Assembly (NCBI GenBank): GCA_020466095.1
Contig: CM035806.1
Location: 10,751,224 to 10,815,223, forward strand
From: Chlorops oryzae
Taxonomy: Eukaryota; Arthropoda; Insecta; Diptera; Chloropidae
DNA: 64,000 nt
Reading direction: 5' to 3'
In this document: piece by piece, positions 9,839-21,699 of the stretch
Position numbering within the stretch: position 1 is the first letter of the stretch
Layout: every line of letters starts with the position of its first letter
Notes under the pieces: model-generated
Told to the model about the DNA's origin: nothing
Database searches by the model: none
What the model saw: the letters and a program-made list of their open reading frames with translations, nothing else
Program-made: the position numbers and the translations under genes

Positions 9839-12800
9839 TTGATATGCATCAATATATGGTTTTTTCGTATGGTCACCTCATGAAAAATTTTAAAATTCCA
9901 TTGGGTCAAAAGAAAAATCTCATCACAGTCGAAATTGTCTCTAATTGCATTAAAAAAAATCGGCAAGATGGAGGGGAAAAATTCTATCTTCTGATCGGTC
10001 CGTACGATTTTCGCCATTTTTTTTTTTTTTTTTTTTTGCAAAATTGAATCCTATTTTTGTTCACTTCTTTCGCTCTTGAATCCCAAAAAAAAAACAAAAA
10101 CAAAAAATCTTTTAAAATAAAATTGCAGTGCAATTATTCACAATAATCATAAATATGCGAACCTTCAGCCACACTATCCTTACACATTATATTATGTTAT
10201 CAGAGGTTTTGGTAAATATTTAAATCCTTAGACCGCCGTTACCATACACTAAAGAGATAAATCAATTTTTCCAATCCAACATGCAAATTGCTACGTATAA
10301 AACAAAAATAATAAAGATAGAGATTGGAAAGAGAGAGAGAGAGAGAGAAATAGAGAGAGAAGAAAAACTCCTTCCGCTTTGCGGTTGATGCGACAATATT
10401 TTTCGAAAAACAAATTTCCGCTTGACATCCATTACATTGACGCTAACGCTGGCGTTGCACACACACATATGCCAATCGCTCTCAATCAATCATTCAATTT
10501 TGTCAAATCGTTACAAATTCTGCTCGTTTTCTATGCTAATTTCAATTTTTAGTCTTTCCTGTCCACACTCACACTCACCCACACACACACACACACATCC
10601 CTCTCCCATCAGCCCATCTACTCGCATGCGAATTGATCTGCATTATTTAGTCGTGACCGCAAAAACCAAAATTTTCCAATTTATTGCGGGCGGAATGCGA
10701 AATTTTAATCACAGCTTGAAACATAAAACAGACGGATCAGAGATAAACAGAGGAATTCAGACTGAAATGTAATTTTTGGAATGGCAAAATGACAATTTTG
10801 CAATTGAGAAGGAATCTTTTTTTTTTCAATAATTTTTTCTATTTTTTTTTTTCTATTAAAAACTTTTGATTTGAAAGTTTTGAGATGATTTGGTTATGCT
10901 GTATGCATTGCATATTTTAGTTAGGGATACCGATGGGGAAGCATGGAAAGGATAACAAGAATTAACATAATATTCAATTGACGAATGTTGAGGAACGTTT
11001 TGTTACGACTGGCAGTGCGCAACAAACAATTTTGCCTTTTTCAAAATTTATTCAATTGAAAAATCCAATTGACTCCATTCACTAACAGCAGTTATTGGGT
11101 CCTTTTGGATGCCAGAATTTGTCTTAACATCTAAAGAAAAACATCTCTCGCTAAAATTCATCTGTGTATCTGAGAACACTAGCTTAAAAATAAATTCTCT
11201 TGAATTTTTCCGAGTAATCTCAATGAATTTTTCTCATGTACTTTGGCCTTTTAATCACGAAAACAATACACAACAAAACAAACACTTTTTCGCATAGTTT
11301 TAAGATCGGTCAAGAAGGTAAGATCCTGTAGATCTTGAAACCTTAAAAAAGAAATACAGCCCTAATCTAAATGAATATTCCCCGCGAATTTTTTACCCAA
11401 CAATTTTTCTCCGCGGAAAAAGAAAGTTTTTTAAGCCTAAATAAAAGCAAGAACGAGATGACCTTTGATTAGAAGTGTTCGAAATTCTTGGTCTCTTGGA
11501 TTTCTCTTCCCCAGTGTACTTAGAAGGGGAGAATTTTCTTCAAAACCGTAGGGAGAAATTCCCCGGGAATACCACCTACATATTTCGAATCGGGCTAGCT
11601 TGTTGTATCAGCTCGATTCCAAATGATTTTTGGCCAGGACAACGTGATGATATTTGCTGAATAATTTCTCGCTTTAAATTCTGCGCGCTCAGAAGAGGAT
11701 TTTTCCCCAATCCGCTAGGAAAAACTTGCCGGGAACTTAAGAAAAAACTTCGGAAATTCTTTTCATAGAAAACTTTCTTTCATCAACGTTTCTGGAAATA
11801 ATTATTTGAAACCCCGAAAGGGCTTACGAATGTCCGTTTCTCACTCTCTGCTTAACACTGTTTACGATATTCGGGATTTTCGCCAGATCAGGTAGTCAAA
11901 ATGGTGATCGTGAGTTCTTTGTTTCCCAACAAAATTAAAAAGAAAACAAAAAAAATGAAGGTGGAGAAAATATACTTCAAACCCAAAAGCAACTTCCTCG
12001 AATAGGAAGACTTACGTTTTGCCACAAATCATGCTCCAGGTTATCTATCACCTTCAATAAATCTACTTTTGCTACTCCCTAACGTGGCATGCCCCTCCTC
12101 CCTTTGCAATTCAATTCAACTTGGGTTTTTTATGTTTATTTATATCTTTTTTTTTGCTCTCTCTCTCTTTTTGTATGTTTTTTTTTTTTTTTTTTTGTCG
12201 TTAAGTCATGACAAATGGCTTTCATGTTTTGACATGAATATGCAATGAGGTCTCTCGTCTCGGTGCAATGATTTTCTGATTGTCATATGCTTTTGAAACA
12301 TTGTTGTACTCTCTTTAAGTTGTTGTTGCTATTATTAAATTTTGCTAAATTTATAGACACGGTTGTTGTGTTGTTGTATTCGTTGTTGTTGCCGCTGGCG
12401 CTGCTGCTAGTGCTGTTATCGTTTAAATTGATATGTTGCACGCTGCACTGGGACCCGAAAGCGTACAGCGAACATTGAAAATTGAACACCACCGAACAGC
12501 GGAATTGGGTAAAGTGATTTTGGAGTAGAATCAATTTTTTTTTTAAACGAATATAGTCCCACCAATAAAAGCCGCATATACATTTAAGTACACGCACACA
12601 CGCACGCACATGAAAGTACACACACATACATGCATAAGCACCTACATTCACGTACAAAGTGTCAACAAAGCGAATCTAATCCATAAGCATAAATCATATT
12701 TTCAGAAATTTATTTGGTTCAGCCGCCGGAAATCGTGCGTCGATTTTATAAAATTTATTGATATTGCGGGAAAATACTGTCTATGGCTGTGTGTGTGTGA

Positions 12801-12948
12801 GTGCCTGTGTGTGTGGTCAAAGATATCCTCCCGGCAATTCAAAATGTTTCACGATAAATTGATGAATAAAATATGCTAAAATTCGAAATCGAAAAATCAA
12901 ATTAAGCTGTCAATCTGTTTCGATGCCAATCCCGCTGCCTATGCCTGT
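9839..12948. other. Gene-free stretch downstream of DRC2
   Basis: AT-rich sequence with poly(T) runs (10018-10037, 12179-12197), (GA)n at 10328-10347, (CA)n at about 10575-10597 and GTT/CTG triplet runs at 12310-12420. The minus-strand AATAAA at 12759-12754, about 190 nt past the DRC2 stop codon, is a candidate polyadenylation signal for that gene. Nothing else can be supported. Confidence 0.55.
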
Positions 12949-13844
12949 TCAATTGCTGCTGCTGCTGTGTTGTTGTTGTTGCTGGTCCCGCTGCTGTGGC
13001 ATTCCGGGGCAATTAATAGAGTATTCGATTTTGGCCAAAAGTGGTTGACCGCGTACGAGACGCTTCGACCGTACAACGTTTGTTAAATTAGCTTCAATTT
13101 TATTGACAAAAGGTTGAAGCTGCCTATTGGCGCCGCCACTCTTGCCGCCACCGCCGCCTCCTCTCATCTCATTAATTATATTCTCTTTTGAGTCGGGACT
13201 GACAACGCCACGTCCGAGCAAACGTCGCCGATTGCCATCGTATTTTGCACTGTGACTTTTCATGGTACCCGTCGTTTCCGGCATCGCCAGCCGAGCGACT
13301 CTTTCGACCCTCATGCTGCACGGACGTTTCGCTATATAATCGTTGACATGCAAATTGGATCCGTTGCTCAAATTGAAATTACAAAGGTATTCCTGTAGCA
13401 ATGTCTTAAGGTGATTATTCTCTTCCTCAAGTTTACGTTTCTCCTCCTTTAATGAGATAACATCGACTGTTGCATTGTTCATACGTTTCCAAAAGTTCTC
13501 CATCAAATGCCACACATCTATCGTGGTCTAAGGAGTGGGGGAAAAAAAGAGTTGAATAGAAAAAAAAATTTTTTTTTCAATTACAGTTTTCGTAATACTT
13601 ATATTTTTTTTTTTCCTTACATCTTTCAACCCGGATGGCACATTGCACAGTTCATTGGCGGGCTCTTCAAATGCTCGTTTCGATATTGGAGGTAAGCTCC
13701 ATGGCATTATTTTTTCACGTTCTGTTTCGTATTTACGACAAACCATTGAGAGTTGTAAGAGGATATCACCCTTCTTAAGGATGCCTTTAAAATACTGTAA
13801 AATAATTTTTAATACTCATTTTATTCATTGGATAACTTCAGGTG

Positions 13845-13875
<31 letters not shown>

Positions 13876-16800
13876 TAACCTTTAGGCCCTCATGACTTTT
13901 CACAGTCATGAGCTTGAAATGAATATCATCGGTTTGAATTTGTGTATCGATTTCGTCTTTTTTAAGACGAAACTTTATTGAGATACGATTCTTGAGACTT
14001 GATAGATAATCAATTTTGGCTTCACATTTCTCGTTGGTATCCAATGACAACAGCTTCATCTGGGATAATTGCTCCGTTAACAGTTCAATCTCACGATAGC
14101 TATCTTTGATGGTTGAAGTTCTTTCTGATTGACGCTCTTTTAGATCCATATACTCAGAATAGAAGGTCTCGGTATTGCTGACATAGGCGGCGAGAACTTT
14201 CTGGTATTCTTTCCATAAGCGTTCGAGTTTCTCTTCACCACTGCGTGTAATTGTCTCGAGATTCAGTTGAATCTGGGAATAGATACAAATTCGGATTTAT
14301 GTTTTTGGATAGACGTGGTGAGATTCGGGTACATTCGGAGAGATTCCGAGAGATTCGGATATGATTCGGATAGATTCGGATAGATTCGGATAGATTCGGA
14401 TAGATTCGGATAGCTTTGGATGGATTCGGATAAATTCGGAAGTTTTCGGATAGCTTTGGGTATATTCGGATATATTCGGAATTCGGATTGGTTCAAAGAG
14501 ATTCGGATAGATTCGGAGATTCGCATAGATTCGGATAGCTTTTGATAGCTTTGGATGGATTCGGATAAATTCGGATGTTTTCGGATAAATTCGGATAGCT
14601 TTGGGTAGATTCGGATATATTCGGAGATTCGACTAGATTCGGATAGGTTCAAAGAGATTCGAATAGATTCGGATAGATTCAGACAGATTCGAATAGATTC
14701 GGATAGTTGGATAATTCGGAATAGTTTGGATAGTTCGGATATATTCGGAAATTCGATAGATTCGGATAAGATTCGGATATTTCGAGATAGAATTCGGATA
14801 GCTTTGGGTAGATTCGGATATATCGGAGATTCGACTAGATTCGGAGTGATTCAAATATGTTCGAATAGATTTGAATAGCTTGGGATATATTCGAATAATT
14901 CGGATAGCTTGGGATATATCCAGATATATTCACATAGATTCGGATAGATTGGGATAGATTCCAATAGACTCGGATAAATTTAGAGCGGTTCGGATAAGTC
15001 CGGGTAAATTCAGATAGATTTGTAGAATAATACGGGTAGATTGCTGGATAGATTCGAACAAATTTTGACTGATTTGTATAAATTCCAATTCGGTTCGGAT
15101 AGCTGCGGATAAATCCCGATACACTCGGATAGATACGGTAATGGTTATCTTTGGAAATTTCATTTTAAATTTATTAATAAAAGTTTATTTAACGGCTAAC
15201 GAAAATTGAGGCTAATCACAATCGCATAAATTTAACTGATGACATATTGCGTGCCTGTCTATCGCAAGAAAAAAATTTCTCGTCGTAAAAAAGGTTTTGA
15301 AAAAGGAAAAAAAAAAATTAAAATCACGTTAAAATGACAATCTTTAAAAAATAAAAAATAAAAATCCCCCCTATACGTGGGTAACATCAGCAACTATAAA
15401 TAGTCAAGATATCAGTTCATAATCAAGTAGTTGTGATTTGAAACCCGAAAGAAAAAAAAATGTTGAAATCTTCTAAGGCTTGTTTCCTACTGATGCACCT
15501 GTTCTTCTTGATGTTTCATCAATGTCCAGCGATGAAATGCCGAAACACGGACGACGGGCCATCCGATGCCGAATTGAAGCGCGTGACAAGAACTTGTATG
15601 CGAAAATTCTCGGAAAGCCTTCATACCGATGGAAATAACGGATATGATGGCTATAATTCTGGCACTGGGACTGGGACGACTGGCGGCACCGGATCCATCA
15701 ATTCCAATTTTCATTATAATCCGAATGGTGGTTTCCATAGCAATGACAATACGCAATCGTATAATAACAATAATGGACAACAGAATACCTGTAGATCGGA
15801 ATATGATTCTGATGAAGATGATGATGTAAGTGATGATGGAAATTATTACAACGAACGTCAGGTTGGAAATAACGGTGGAAATCGTGGTGGTGGTGGTGGA
15901 AGTAATAATGGAAATAACGGCAGTGGTGGTGACAGTTCCCAGCAACGAAATCGTGAACGGAATTCAATACTAAGTAATCGAAATTCTGGCAATGGTGGAG
16001 GCGGAAGTGGAGGCGGAACTGGCAGTGGCAATAGTAATAGTGAAGGAGTCGGCGGTGGTGTTGGCAATGGCAAAGTTGCTGGACGCTCAATAGGCACAGG
16101 CTCCAACAATGGCGCCAATAATGGCAATAGCGCTGGCAGTAACACAAGCAATCAAAGGAATACAAATTCCAGGAGCCATAACAATTACAATAACAACAAT
16201 GGCAACAACAACCACAACAATGGCTATAGTGGCTCCGGCTCTGGCTCTGCCTCCGGCTCTAGCTCGAACGGAATGGGATATGGACGTATGAATATGGGCA
16301 GCCAGAGCGGCAGCGATAATAATCGCAATAATGGAACAATATACGATAGCAGCTGTGTGGTGCATTGTTTCTTTGATGAAATGAATACGGTGAGTATTTT
16401 TTAAGTTTATAACTTGCAAGACTTTCTAAAACAAAAAATACTTATACGCACACAACACACAAAAAAGTAACAAAAGAAAATACGTATTAAAAAAATGAAA
16501 AATTAATGCAGCTCGACAGAGATGGGTATCCGGATAGGCATAAGGTAAATTACATGCTCACAAAGGATATACGCGATCGAGAACTTCGGAATTTCTACGC
16601 GGATACAATACAATCGTGTTTTCGTTATCTAAGGTCTCAGCCACGGCAGGATAAATGCCATTTTTCAGCCGAACTAATACACTGTATGACGGAATATGCT
16701 AAAGGCAATTGCGATGATTGGGACAGCTACAATATTATTTTCAATTGATGAGGCGAAAAAATTTTCTTCTTCTTCGGCCTTTCAAATCAGCCCCGAGATA

Positions 16801-17815
16801 TTTTTTAAAATATCTGGGTATGAAATCCTTTTATTATGGGAATTAGGTCACTCGTTTTCCACTTTTTCGTGAAAGAAAAATTTTTAATTATTGGCAATCG
16901 AAAAAGATTAACTGGTGGTATGGGTATTATGGCTTAAGTATTTTATAATAAATTATGATAAAATATAATAAATAAATATAAAATTTTTGTTTGAGTTTTT
17001 TGGAATTCTAGAATCAACAACAGCAACATACCTTACTCTTAGCATCATACAGATAATCCACATATTTTACATGCTGTAAACGAAGCTCTTTTGAATTTTC
17101 ATCCTCCAGCTGGAACATGACACACTCAAGCTGCTCCTGAGCAGTTTTACGATACTCTCGAAATAACCGAAAATCGTCCATACATTCCTTGAGTATAATC
17201 TCACAATCACGCTCATACGATTCTCGTAGAAAGTTCATACGTTGATTGTGAATACCTAATTTGGGAGAAATAGCAAAATTTTTGTATTAAATCCAAAATC
17301 GATCTTAGATAGAAAGGGGGATGATCTACATAAAACATACGCTTTAATATGATATATAATATATATATCCTCATCATACCTATTAATTTATTTATGGTCT
17401 CCATATGCGATTGTTCCAGTGTTGCGTACATATCCTCAGCAATATCCAAATCGTTGAATAAACGTTTAATAATTCGCTCTTTGCGCTCCAATGCCTCTTT
17501 GAAGAATTTCGCCACTTCCAGCATCTCATCGCGTAACTCATCGCATTTCGATTGACGAAGTATTGAACGCCATTCCTGATTGATCTTCGCCATATTTAGA
17601 CGGCAAAAACAGTCTTCGCGTTTTAGTTTGTTCTTGAATCAAAGTTTGGAAATTAAGCATTTTTTCTTATTCTTGCTAGTATGTTTTATATTTGATCTTC
17701 CCCAATGCCTACTTACTTTCATATATAGTGATAGTAGCTGCTGTTTTCGACGTCGGGCCTCCTCTTCGATGTCCGCACGCATTTGAAGATACCTTGCACG
17801 CTCTTCTTCCGACAT
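12949..17815 (-). CDS. CCDC65: DRC2/CCDC65, nexin-dynein regulatory complex subunit
   Basis: Axonemal coiled-coil protein of the nexin-dynein regulatory complex, which links neighbouring doublet microtubules and controls dynein. Exons (minus strand): 17815-17717, 17632-17380, 17255-17032, 14272-13880, 13794-13621, 13527-12949. All introns are GT-AG, and the joined CDS is 1722 nt (573 aa) in phase. Recognition comes from colinear similarity to vertebrate CCDC65: an N-terminal Glu/Arg-rich helix, MAKINQEWRSILRQ, GDILLQLSMVCRKYETEREK and MENFWKRMN. The last 150 residues are fly-specific low complexity (poly-Gly, then Gln/Ser at the C-terminus encoded by CTG-type repeats). It is longer than the roughly 480-aa human protein because of this tail. 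The start is the ATG at 17815; the upstream TTG is not needed. Intron 3 (17031-14273) hosts the Obp gene on the other strand and a decamer minisatellite. A candidate AATAAA lies at 12759-12754. I recall the D. melanogaster orthologue as CG30259, but this was not checked. Confidence 0.93.
14285..15140 (+). repeat. Decamer minisatellite, unit TAGATTCGGA, in DRC2 intron 3
   Basis: About 850 bp of a 10-bp repeat. The best-preserved part is at 14360-14410 (TAGATTCGGA repeated in register); variants such as TAGCTTTGGA, TAAATTCGGA and TAGATTCGAA dominate towards 15140. It gives low-complexity Ile/Tyr/Pro/Ser ORFs on the minus strand, which I do not call genes. The array lies wholly inside DRC2 intron 3. 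In the transcript it ends only about 15 nt before the 3' splice site at 14273. Confidence 0.88.
15395..15402 (+). promoter_or_regulatory. TATA box of the Obp gene
   Basis: TATAAATA lies about 60 nt upstream of the Obp start codon. A start site about 30 nt downstream (near 15425) would leave a 5' UTR of roughly 35 nt. An insect initiator-like ATCAGTTC lies at 15411-15418, but it is closer to the TATA box than usual. It is correctly placed for the plus-strand gene and lies within the DRC2 intron. Confidence 0.55.
15460..16748 (+). CDS. Obp59a: Odorant-binding protein with huge G/N/S-rich insertion (Obp59a-like)
   Basis: Secreted binding protein of the insect OBP family, carrying small hydrophobic ligands in sensillum lymph. 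Two exons, 15460-16389 and 16512-16748, with a 122-bp GT-AG intron in phase 0; 388 aa. Residues 1-24 form a signal peptide (FLLMHLFFLMF core). OBP cysteines: C1 at 46, C2-X3-C3 at 299/303 (CVVHC), C4 at 346 and C5-X8-C6 at 368/377 (CMTEYAKGNC). Extra cysteines at 27, about 111 and 359 could form a further bond. The 252 residues between C1 and C2 are almost all Gly, Asn and Ser with a short acidic block (SDEDDD); this spacing is normally about 25-35. The C-terminal half (DRELRNF, CFRYL, CDDW) reminds me of Obp59a, an atypical OBP linked to hygrosensation in Drosophila; that name is tentative, the OBP call is firm. It lies in DRC2 intron 3 in opposite orientation, with a TATA box 60 nt upstream and AATAAA at 16947-16952. 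Confidence 0.88.
16947..16975 (+). terminator. Polyadenylation signals of the Obp gene
   Basis: AATAAA at 16947-16952 is followed by overlapping AATAAATAAA around 16967-16976, about 200-230 nt after the Obp stop codon and just before DRC2 exon 3 on the other strand. The position fits the 3' end of the nested gene. Confidence 0.5.
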
Positions 17816-18199
17816 TTTCGCCAATTTATTCCTGCTTAATTTGATGAAGTGATATATCCAAATTTAATATAAATATAAGATGGAAAATTAAAGATCGAAT
17901 ATTGAAGAGACAAAGAGAGAGAGCGATAACGCAAGAAATATGGAGTTGACTGTTGAAAATACGTAAAAGATAATCAGGAGAATGAAAAAGTTGTTGTCAG
18001 ACAAATTAGAAAGGCAGAAAATAATCATTGAGCTTTAGTGAAAAAACAATCTGAGTAGTAAGGTCAAGGAAAGGATGGATGGCCGAAAACAATCAAAAGG
18101 CTTTTGTTTTGAGACAATAAAAATGTAGGAAGGTCAAAAAGAATATAGATTTGTAAAAGATGTCAATATAAAATAAAATATGATTGGAGATATGAATGA

Positions 18200-18845
18200 G
18201 AAGAGCGAAGATATGGAGGAAATTGGAGAAATATCGAAATTGAGAAATGGAGAAATACATAATGTGGAGAAATATAGAGAAATTGGAAAATATAGAGAAA
18301 TAATGGAGAGATATGGAAAAGAGAATATGAGAATGAAATAATAGAGAAAGGTATGAGAGAAATATGGAGAAATATGAGAAATATGGAGAGATATGGAGAA
18401 TATGGAGAGATATGGAAAGAATGGAAGATATGGAGAGATATGAGAGATATGGAGAAGATATAGGAGAGATATGGAGAGATATGGAGAGATATGGAGAGAT
18501 ATGGAGAACGTATGGAGAGATATGGAGAGATATGGAAAGAAATGGAGAGATATGAGGAGAGAAATGGAGAGAATGGAGAGACATGAAGTGATATGGAAAC
18601 GTATAGAGATATAAGGAGAGATATGAAAAGAAATATAGAGTAAATATGGAAAGATATGGGAGATATGGAGAGATATGGAAAGATATGGAGAGATATGAGA
18701 GATATGGAGAGATATGGAGAGAAATGGAGATACATGAAGTGATATGGAAACGTATAGAGATATATGGAGAGATATGAAAAGAAATGGAGAGATATGGAGG
18801 GAAATGGAGAGATATGAAAAGATATGGAGAGATATTGATTGACAG
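18200..18845 (+). repeat. Decamer minisatellite, unit ATGGAGAGAT, upstream of DRC2
   Basis: A purine-rich 10-bp array, exact over parts such as 18455-18505, with variants ATGGAAAGAT and ATGAGAGAT towards the edges. It begins about 385 bp upstream of the DRC2 start codon. Long Ser/Leu/Ile/His ORFs on the minus strand come from the repeat and are not genes. Confidence 0.88.
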
Positions 18846-18948
18846 ATTGAAAATGATTTAAATGGAAAGAACTGTCAAATCTCATACAAAAAAAAATTAA
18901 AATTTTTTATATAAATATGATTTAAACAGCGGGGGAATATTGGCCCTA

Positions 18949-18964
18949 AGAGAGAGAGAGAGAG

Positions 18965-18999
<35 letters not shown>

Positions 19000-19030
19000 A
19001 AGATCAAGGGTTATGAGAGAGAGAGCGAAA
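18949..19030 (+). repeat. (AG)n tract
   Basis: Simple AG repeat with small interruptions, just beyond the decamer array. It adds to the series of homopurine tracts in this window. Confidence 0.85.
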
Positions 19031-20911
19031 TAAACATATATGTATATAAGGAGTGAGGGAAAAAAGAAGAAGAGCCATAGACAGAGGAGAAACAATTTTT
19101 CGGAATCATTTAAAGGACTCCCAAAAAGTCCCTGAATTAAAATACAGGCTTTCGTCAATTCGGTTTTGCCACTTCCCACACTTACACACGTGCAACAAAC
19201 GTTTCAATGAAGCTGGTCTTGCATAGAAAATACCTAACACTTCTGCCAAAAAGTGCCCACAAATATAGTAAATATATCTACGATCTTATCTTTCCTGTCC
19301 TCAACTAGAGACCACCACCGCCGCCGCCGCCGCCGCCGCATCAATACACAATTGACAAGCAATGGCATAATGACATATTGTTTGACTAACTTCGTAATAG
19401 ATCCAAAAATGTCAATCGCACTTCAACTGTCAAAATCCGAAAGCTTACATAGGCGCTCTAATGATCCCCCCATATGAGGTCGCACAAACAAAGCCGAGGC
19501 AAGCAACCAATGAGCAAACAAACATATAAAAAAAAAAAAAAAGTGACAAATCCAAAGGACTCGGATATTGTACAATGTTGACTTGATACACAGCACAAAC
19601 GCGAATTCGTTCAACATGCACAAAATCAAATCAAATTTACCAAATTTTTCCCGCCCCCCTCATTCTAAGGATATTACTATCCGTCATTCTCTAGTTTAGT
19701 CGAGTCGAGTCGCGTCTCGTCGCGTCGTGTCGAGTTTTGGGTGCGTTTGAGGGTGCTGGGGGGCGCCGCGGATATCGTGAATTGCCTTTAGCGGAGTACG
19801 ACTTCGACTTTGCAGCTGTCAAACGCTTTTTGCTTGTCAAGATTGTTGTCATTTTTCAATTCAACATGCAACACACATATTTCGTTGCCATTTTTTCCAT
19901 TTCCCTTATTGCCAGGAGCATATTTCTTTTGAGTGTAAGTGAGTGTGAGCGCGAGCGTCAATGTTCATGTAAATGTGAGAGTGTGTGCCTTTGTTTCTGT
20001 GCGCGTCTCTCACTTTCTTTCAATTTTCGTTTGCACTTGTTTTTTTTTTTTTTTTTTTTGTACAACCTCACTTGCAATGTCGCTTTAAATTGAAGACAGA
20101 AGAGGAATCTTTCGCTCCTTTACTTTGTTGTTGTTGCAAGAAAAAAATTTTTTTATAGAGTTTATTTTCTATTTGTCCCTATTTTCTGTCTCGTCTTTTT
20201 TGTTTTTGTTTTCGTTTTTTTTTCTTTTTTTTTGTTCTTTTGAACGCCCGCCTGTTCAGCTAGCCGGGTGAGCACACTGAGTGGAAAGTGCATGAGCTGC
20301 GGGAGCCTGAGATTGCGTTGAATCTTTTCGTTGCATTTTCTAACTCGAATATGGCAATCATGTTGTGGCAATTTTGTGATTTTATCATTTTAGCTTTCCA
20401 TTTTCATTTTCCTTTTTTCGTCTCTTTTTTAAACCTTGTTTTTTTCTGCTTTTTCCCTCGCTTTTAAGTTGGCCCCTATTCTGTTTTCTGTATTATGTAA
20501 AGTAATGCAATTTTTATGATGAAATGCGACATATAGTCGAAATAAGTTCGTACGAGTCGGGTCTGCAGCTTTATGGCAATTTGCTTAATTTGACTTGGGA
20601 TATTTCTTTTTCAGTTTTTTTTTTTTTTTTTTTGGCGTGTATCCTAACCTTTTAACACAGCTTGAGCGGGAGCCATCTGCTCGCAAGTGGTGTGGTGCTT
20701 TAAAAATTAACTGAGCGTGGAATTTTTAAAAAAGACTTAAAAAATTATGAATTCTTCTTTTAACAGAGCGACTCCTTTAATTACATTTTTTTATATACAT
20801 AAGAGATCAAAGGTCGGTTTTTCAATTTTGATGAAATTCCGGTCGGAAATTTAAGAAAGTCTTCGCGGAGAGTAGCGTTCAAGAAGCGCACACGAAAAGA
20901 GCGCGAAATAG
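19031..20911. other. Gene-free stretch with (CCG)n and homopolymers
   Basis: It contains a short (CCG)n run at about 19316-19340, GTCGAGTCG-type pentamer repeats at about 19697-19735 and poly(T) runs at 20040-20058 and 20613-20632. No exon, RNA gene or transposon terminus is supported. Confidence 0.55.
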
Positions 20912-21548
20912 GCTGATAGAGAGCGAGAGAGAGCGAGAGAGAGTGAGAGAGAGCCAGACAGAGCCAGAGAGAGCCATAGAGAGCCAGAGAGAGCCAGAGC
21001 GAGCGAGATAGAGCGAGAGAGAGAGCGAGAGAGAGCGAGAGAGAGGGAGAGAGAGCGAGAGGGAGCGAGAGAGAGTGAGAGAGAGCCAGAGAGAGCCAGA
21101 GAGAGCCAGAGAGAGCCAGAGAGAGCCAGAGAGAGCCAGAGAGAGCCAGAGAGAGCCAGAGAGAGCCAGAGAGAGCCAGAGAGAGCCAGAGAGAGCCAGA
21201 GAGAGCCAGAGAGAGCAGAGAGAGCGAGAGAGAGAGAGAGCGAGAGAGAGAGAGAGCGAGAGAGAGAGAGCGAGAGAGAGAGAGCGAGAGAGAGAGCGAG
21301 AGAGAGAGGAGACAGAGAGGAGAGAGAGCGAGAGAGAGAGCAGAGAGAGAGAGCGAGAGAGAGAGCAGAGAGAGAGAGCGAGAGAGAGAGACGAGAGAGA
21401 GAGAGCGAGAGAGAGCGAGAGAGCGAGAGAGCGAGAGAGAGAGCGAGAGAGAGAGCGAGAGAGAGCGAGAGAGAAGGAGCGAGAGAGAGCGAGAGAGAGA
21501 CGAGAGAGAGCGAGAAGAGCGAGAGAGAAGCGAGAGGAGAGAGAGAGC

Positions 21549-21579
<31 letters not shown>

Positions 21580-21695
21580 CGAGAGAGAGCGAGAGAGAGC
21601 GAGAGAGAGCGAGAGAGAGCGAGAGAGAGCGAGAGAGAGCGAGAGAGAGCGAGAGAGAGAGCGAGAGACAGCGAGAGAGAGAGAGAGAGAGTAAT
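20912..21695 (+). repeat. Compound purine minisatellite with 10-bp units
   Basis: Two arrays sit side by side. From about 21075 to 21213 the unit is AGAGAGCCAG, exact for more than a dozen copies. From about 21560 to 21655 the unit is GAGAGAGAGC/GCGAGAGAGA, again with an exact 10-bp period. Between and around them are GAGCGAGA variants. Very long Leu/Ser and Arg/Glu ORFs on both strands arise only from the repeat. Confidence 0.9.
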
Positions 21696-21699
21696 GTTG

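Noticed and set aside
15487..16419. Long ORFs antisense and in other frames across the Obp exon
   Set aside because: Shadows of the Gly/Asn/Ser-rich coding sequence; they lack a start context, signal peptide and splice continuation.
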